Source: Hymenobacter sp. (GTDB lineage: Bacteria > Bacteroidota > Bacteroidia > Cytophagales > Hymenobacteraceae). Taken from it: 16,610 bases of DNA. Location: the NCBI GenBank assembly GCA_025362615.1, contig JANYFQ010000500.1, positions 1 to 16,610 on the forward strand, in the 5' to 3' direction. The notes under the pieces were generated by a model. It did not search any database. It saw nothing but the letters and a program-made list of their open reading frames with translations, and was not told the DNA's origin. The position numbers and the translations under genes are program-made. Shown here piece by piece: positions 14,370 to 16,610 of this stretch (its first letter is position 1; the number at the start of each line of letters is the position of its first letter).

Positions 14370-15755
14370 TTCAACAACTGCATCAACCCACCGCAGCACG
14401 TCGGGCACGCCCACGCCGGCCCGCCAGTTGGCCACGGCCACCACGCCCGCGGGGGCCAGCGCATCCACGGCCGCCTGCGCCGGCCCGATGTGCGCGTCGA
14501 ACTGCGGAATGCTGCGCGGCCAATGGTAGCGCCCCTGCCAGCGCGGCGCGGCCGTAATGCCGTAGAGGCGACGCAGTTCCTCGTCCACCGCCGCCAGTTG
14601 CGCGGCCTCGGGCTGCCCGGCGGCTTCGGCGTACTGCACCCCGCCCACAAACGTGGTAAACAGCACCTGCCCCGCCGGCACCCGGTCGGGGTAAAGCGAG
14701 CTGCTCCAGATGGAGCCCGCCGCGTAGGGCGCTTCCACTTTCGGGTGCAAGGCCCCAAATCCGTCCAGCGGATGCGCCACCGCCGCCCGGTCGTAGGCCG
14801 AAAACACGACGCTCATGGGCGGATACTGCACCGCCGCCAGCGCCGCCGCCGCCTCGGGGAAGAGGTTGGCCAGCAGCCCGGCCGCCGCGTGGGCCGGCAG
14901 CGCCAGCGCCAGGTGCGTGGCGTGGGTGCTGTGTTCGCGCTCCTCGTCCGTAGCGCGGGTTTTCAACCCGCGCCCCGCCGCATCATCCGCAGTTTCGGCC
15001 GCTACGCGCGGGTTGAAAACCCGCGTTACCACTTCGTAGCCACCATCTTCGGCCCGCGTCAGGCCCACCACCGCCGTATTTGGCCGGTAGCCGGTGAGGC
15101 GGGCGGCCAGGGCCAGCGGCAGGCTCTGCAAGCCGTTTTTCAGCCCCACGATGCGCCGCCGTCCGCCGCCGGTTTTGCTTTTGATGAGGCCGCGCAGCAC
15201 CGAGCCGTGCGCCTGCTCCAGCGCCGCGAGGCTCGGAAACGTGCGGTGCAGCAGCAGTTGGGCCGGGTCGCCGGCGTAAATGCCCGACGTGAAGGGATTG
15301 ACGGCGTAATAGAGGATTTCGCGGCCGAAGCGGCGCTCGAAAAACGCGGCCACGGTTTCGGCGGGGTTGGGCGCGGCGGCGGGCTGCCACAGCTCGCGCA
15401 GCAGCCGCCACTTGGTAGCCAGGCTGAAAAAACTGCCCTTCAGCAGCGCCGGGGGCGAACCGGGCAGCTCGCGGTAGCGCCCGCCGCGCAGCACGTAGCG
15501 CCGGCCGCTCACGCCGGCGGGCTCGATGAGGTCGTCGGTGAGGCCCATTTCGGCCAGCAGCGTTTCCAGCTCGGGCGTGAGCTGCACCGAGTTTGGCCCG
15601 GCTTCGAGCAGGTAGCCGGCCGGGTGCGCCAAGCTGCGGAAATTGCCGCCGGGCTGCGCGTCGGCCTCAAACAACGTGTAGGCAATGCCGGCCTGTTGCA
15701 GCCGCCAGGCCAGCACCAGGCCGCCGAGGCCGCCTCCAATTATGGCTACGTTCAT
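14358..15755 (-). CDS. hemG: Protoporphyrinogen oxidase (HemG/HemY type)
   Basis: A 465-residue FAD-dependent oxidase that converts protoporphyrinogen IX (or coproporphyrinogen III in some lineages) to the porphyrin in heme synthesis. The N-terminal Rossmann motif is IIGGGLGGLVLAW (residues 5-17), followed by FEADAQPGGNFRS. Other family signs are LEAGPNSVQ, the YAVNPFTSGIYAGDP segment (oxidase substrate-domain core), and the C-terminal FAD contact GVVAVANWRAGVGVPDVLRWVD. The start is ATG 15755; the frame reaches 15764 only via TTG. Two oddities stand out. Residues 243-269 are encoded by an inverted pair of palindromes that looks like an in-frame REPIN insertion between the strand YEVV and the ALALPA strand. 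The final residues and stop are encoded by an inverted-repeat arm. A GACCTTTG element lies six bases before the ATG. Confidence 0.9.
   Translation of the reverse strand: MNVAIIGGGLGGLVLAWRLQQAGIAYTLFEADAQPGGNFRSLAHPAGYLLEAGPNSVQLTPELETLLAEMGLTDDLIEPAGVSGRRYVLRGGRYRELPGSPPALLKGSFFSLATKWRLLRELWQPAAAPNPAETVAAFFERRFGREILYYAVNPFTSGIYAGDPAQLLLHRTFPSLAALEQAHGSVLRGLIKSKTGGGRRRIVGLKNGLQSLPLALAARLTGYRPNTAVVGLTRAEDGGYEVVTRVFNPRVAAETADDAAGRGLKTRATDEEREHSTHATHLALALPAHAAAGLLANLFPEAAAALAAVQYPPMSVVFSAYDRAAVAHPLDGFGALHPKVEAPYAAGSIWSSSLYPDRVPAGQVLFTTFVGGVQYAEAAGQPEAAQLAAVDEELRRLYGITAAPRWQGRYHWPRSIPQFDAHIGPAQAAVDALAPAGVVAVANWRAGVGVPDVLRWVDAVVELIV
14950..15029. repeat. REPIN-like element inside the hemG coding sequence
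   Basis: The outer arms 14950-14972 and 15007-15029 are reverse complements at 22 of 23 positions. Each arm also contains its own hairpin: an 8-bp stem CGCGGGTT/AACCCGCG with a 3-nt loop (14954-14972 and 15007-15025). Two REP palindromes in inverted order around a 34-nt spacer is the REPIN layout. The surrounding reading frame stays open through about 27 codons. Confidence 0.75.
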
Positions 15756-15761
15756 AAGGCG

Positions 15762-15769
15762 CAAAGGTC
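15762..15769 (-). promoter_or_regulatory. Possible -7 element (GACCTTTG) six bases before hemG start
   Basis: On the minus strand GACCTTTG differs from TAnnTTTG only at the first base. Six bases (CGCCTT) separate it from ATG 15755, the same spacing as at the GT2 gene. Confidence 0.4.
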
Positions 15770-15830
15770 GGGCCGGGCCGGTGCTGGCGGCTACCTTCGC
15801 GCCGGGTTAAGCTCACTTCGTGTCACTTGT

Positions 15831-15906
15831 TTTTGTGCGGGCGCTGCCGATTTTGTACGGCTGAACTACGTTTTGTACTGAGTAAAAATATTTTGTGCTT
15901 TTTTGT
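15831..15906. promoter_or_regulatory. Phased TTTTGT array between hemG and the HAD gene
   Basis: TTTTGT occurs at 15831, 15851, 15871, 15891 and 15901: three exact 20-bp steps and one 10-bp step. The following bases are also similar (GCGG, ACGG, ACTG, GCTT, CTGA). Spacing of about two helical turns places the motifs on roughly one face of the DNA, as in operator arrays. It lies in the 248-nt divergent region, upstream of both genes. A repeated 20-bp unit without regulatory role is the alternative. Confidence 0.5.
15871..15887. promoter_or_regulatory. Odd-centred palindrome TTTTGTACTGAGTAAAA
   Basis: ACT-G-AGT is centred on position 15880, with flanking TTTT and AAAA. The left half carries two extra bases (GT). 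It has the same layout as the cleaner palindrome at 15902-15916, whose centre is 29 bp away. Candidate operator half of the divergent region. Confidence 0.3.
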
Positions 15907-15921
15907 CTGAGACAAAGGCAC
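15895..15921. promoter_or_regulatory. Palindrome around TTTGTCTGAGACAAA, candidate operator
   Basis: TTTGTCT (15902-15908) and AGACAAA (15910-15916) are perfect reverse complements around a single G. GTGC (15895-15898) and GCAC (15918-15921) extend the symmetry with a small bulge. An odd-centred dyad in a divergent promoter region suits a dimeric regulator. It could also form a hairpin in RNA. The regulator is unknown. Confidence 0.45.
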
Positions 15922-16003
15922 AGATGCGAAAAAATAAACAAGCGTTATCTGTCAGCAAAACAAGTTTTTAACCAGATTTTACGTAATCAGTTGTCCTAAA
16001 AAT

Positions 16004-16513
16004 ATGAAGGCCATTTTTCTTGACCGCGACGGCGTACTCAACGACGAAATCGGTGACTACGTGTGGGAGTTGGATAAATTCACGGTCAGCCCCGGCGTAC
16101 CCGAGAGCCTGGCCCGGCTCAAAGCGGCGGGGTATTACCTCGTCGTCGTCACCAATCAGGCCGGCATTGCCAAAGGGCTGTACACCGCGGCCGATGTGCG
16201 GGCTTGCCACGCCAAACTGCAAGCCGCCTGCGCCCACGCCATTGATGCGTTTTACTTTGCCGAGGCCCACCCTAGCGTCAGCGAATCTGTTCTCCGCAAG
16301 CCCGATTCGGGGATGCTCGAAAAAGCCGTCGCCCGCTTTGCCCTCGACCCGGCGCAGTGCTGGATGGTCGGCGACCGCCTCCGCGACATGGAAGCCGCCG
16401 CCCGCCTCGGTATCCCCGGCATCTTCGTGGGCCACACCGAAACCGTCGATTTCCCCGTCCGCGCCGCCGATTTGGCGGGCGCGACTGACTTCATTTTGCG
16501 CCAGACGCAATAG
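16004..16513 (+). CDS. HAD-IIIA phosphatase, GmhB/HisB-N-like
   Basis: A 169-residue HAD phosphatase. Motif I is FLDRDGVLND with nucleophile Asp7 and acid/base Asp9, motif II is VVTNQAGIAKG (Thr50), motif III is RKPDSGML (Lys99), and motif IV is MVGDRLRDMEAA (Asp124). The closest named relatives by motif are D-glycero-D-manno-heptose-1,7-bisphosphate 7-phosphatase (GmhB, LPS core heptose pathway) and the histidinol-phosphatase half of HisB. The zinc loop typical of those enzymes (Cys-x-His...Cys-x-Cys before RKP) is missing: the stretch reads FAEAHPSVSESVLRKP, so the enzyme is shorter than E. coli GmhB and its substrate is uncertain. The start ATG 16004 opens the motif I strand directly. It is transcribed away from hemG, and a strong hairpin follows the stop. 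Confidence 0.85.
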   Translation: MKAIFLDRDGVLNDEIGDYVWELDKFTVSPGVPESLARLKAAGYYLVVVTNQAGIAKGLYTAADVRACHAKLQAACAHAIDAFYFAEAHPSVSESVLRKPDSGMLEKAVARFALDPAQCWMVGDRLRDMEAAARLGIPGIFVGHTETVDFPVRAADLAGATDFILRQTQ

Positions 16514-16522
16514 GCAGGCGGC

Positions 16523-16554
16523 GCGGGCGGGCGGCTTTTTCGCCGCCCGCCCGC
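16523..16554 (+). terminator. Strong GC hairpin after the HAD gene
   Basis: GCGGGCGGGCGGC (16523-16535) and GCCGCCCGCCCGC (16542-16554) form a perfect 13-bp stem with loop TTTTTC, starting nine bases after the stop at 16513. There is no downstream T-tract, so it may be an inefficient terminator, an mRNA-stabilising hairpin or a repeat. The arm sequence recurs at the window end (16597-16610). Confidence 0.6.
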
Positions 16555-16610
16555 TAGGTCGTTGAACAAATACTCCAAAACAATTACTAAGACAAGCGGG
16601 CGGGCGGGCG

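Noticed and set aside
14490..15881. 463-residue plus-strand frame opposite hemG
   Set aside because: Arg/Gln/Gly/His-rich chance frame; the minus strand has unmistakable protoporphyrinogen oxidase motifs.

Overview
The window looks like chromosome from a GC-rich member of the Bacteroidota, most likely Hymenobacter or a close relative in the Hymenobacteraceae. The grounds are high GC, a secreted delta-60 repeat protein ending in a type IX secretion (Por) sorting domain, Bacteroidota-style TAnnTTTG promoter elements close to start codons, and weak Shine-Dalgarno signals. No rRNA, tRNA, CRISPR array, phage gene or intact transposase is visible.

Positions 1-5671 are accessory in character. REP-like hairpins at the left edge are followed by a lower-GC hypothetical gene (125-628). 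It converges on a 411-residue helical-repeat protein with an HTH-like N-terminus (651-1886, minus). Then comes a run of eight or nine small plus-strand genes (2161-5671). Several are coupled by ATGA or TGATG overlaps. Two encode single-pass membrane peptides, most have no recognisable family, and the last is a secreted CAP/SCP-like protein.

Positions 5809-9048 are the clearest functional module: an SbtA-family sodium/bicarbonate symporter followed by a SulP-STAS transporter fused to a beta-carbonic anhydrase. Together they look like a bicarbonate uptake and CO2/HCO3- interconversion pair in a presumably heterotrophic organism. No gene for an SbtB-type PII regulator is adjacent.

Positions 9049-13483 hold a repeat-rich intergenic region, the large delta-60 beta-propeller-like T9SS cargo protein, a TerC-family membrane protein, and a second intergenic region that is almost wholly an imperfect inverted repeat.

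Positions 13484-16610 carry a polyprenol-phosphate mannosyltransferase-like GT2 enzyme and protoporphyrinogen oxidase (heme synthesis), both on minus. A divergent HAD phosphatase (GmhB-like) follows on plus. The divergent intergenic region has TTTTGT motifs at exact 20-bp spacing and two odd-centred palindromes.

The strongest unexplained signals are non-coding: several hairpin/REP-like repeat families, one of them apparently inserted in frame inside the protoporphyrinogen oxidase gene and another supplying that gene's stop codon; the phased TTTTGT array; and TAnnTT-type promoter elements exactly 6 nt before three start codons, suggesting leaderless mRNAs.
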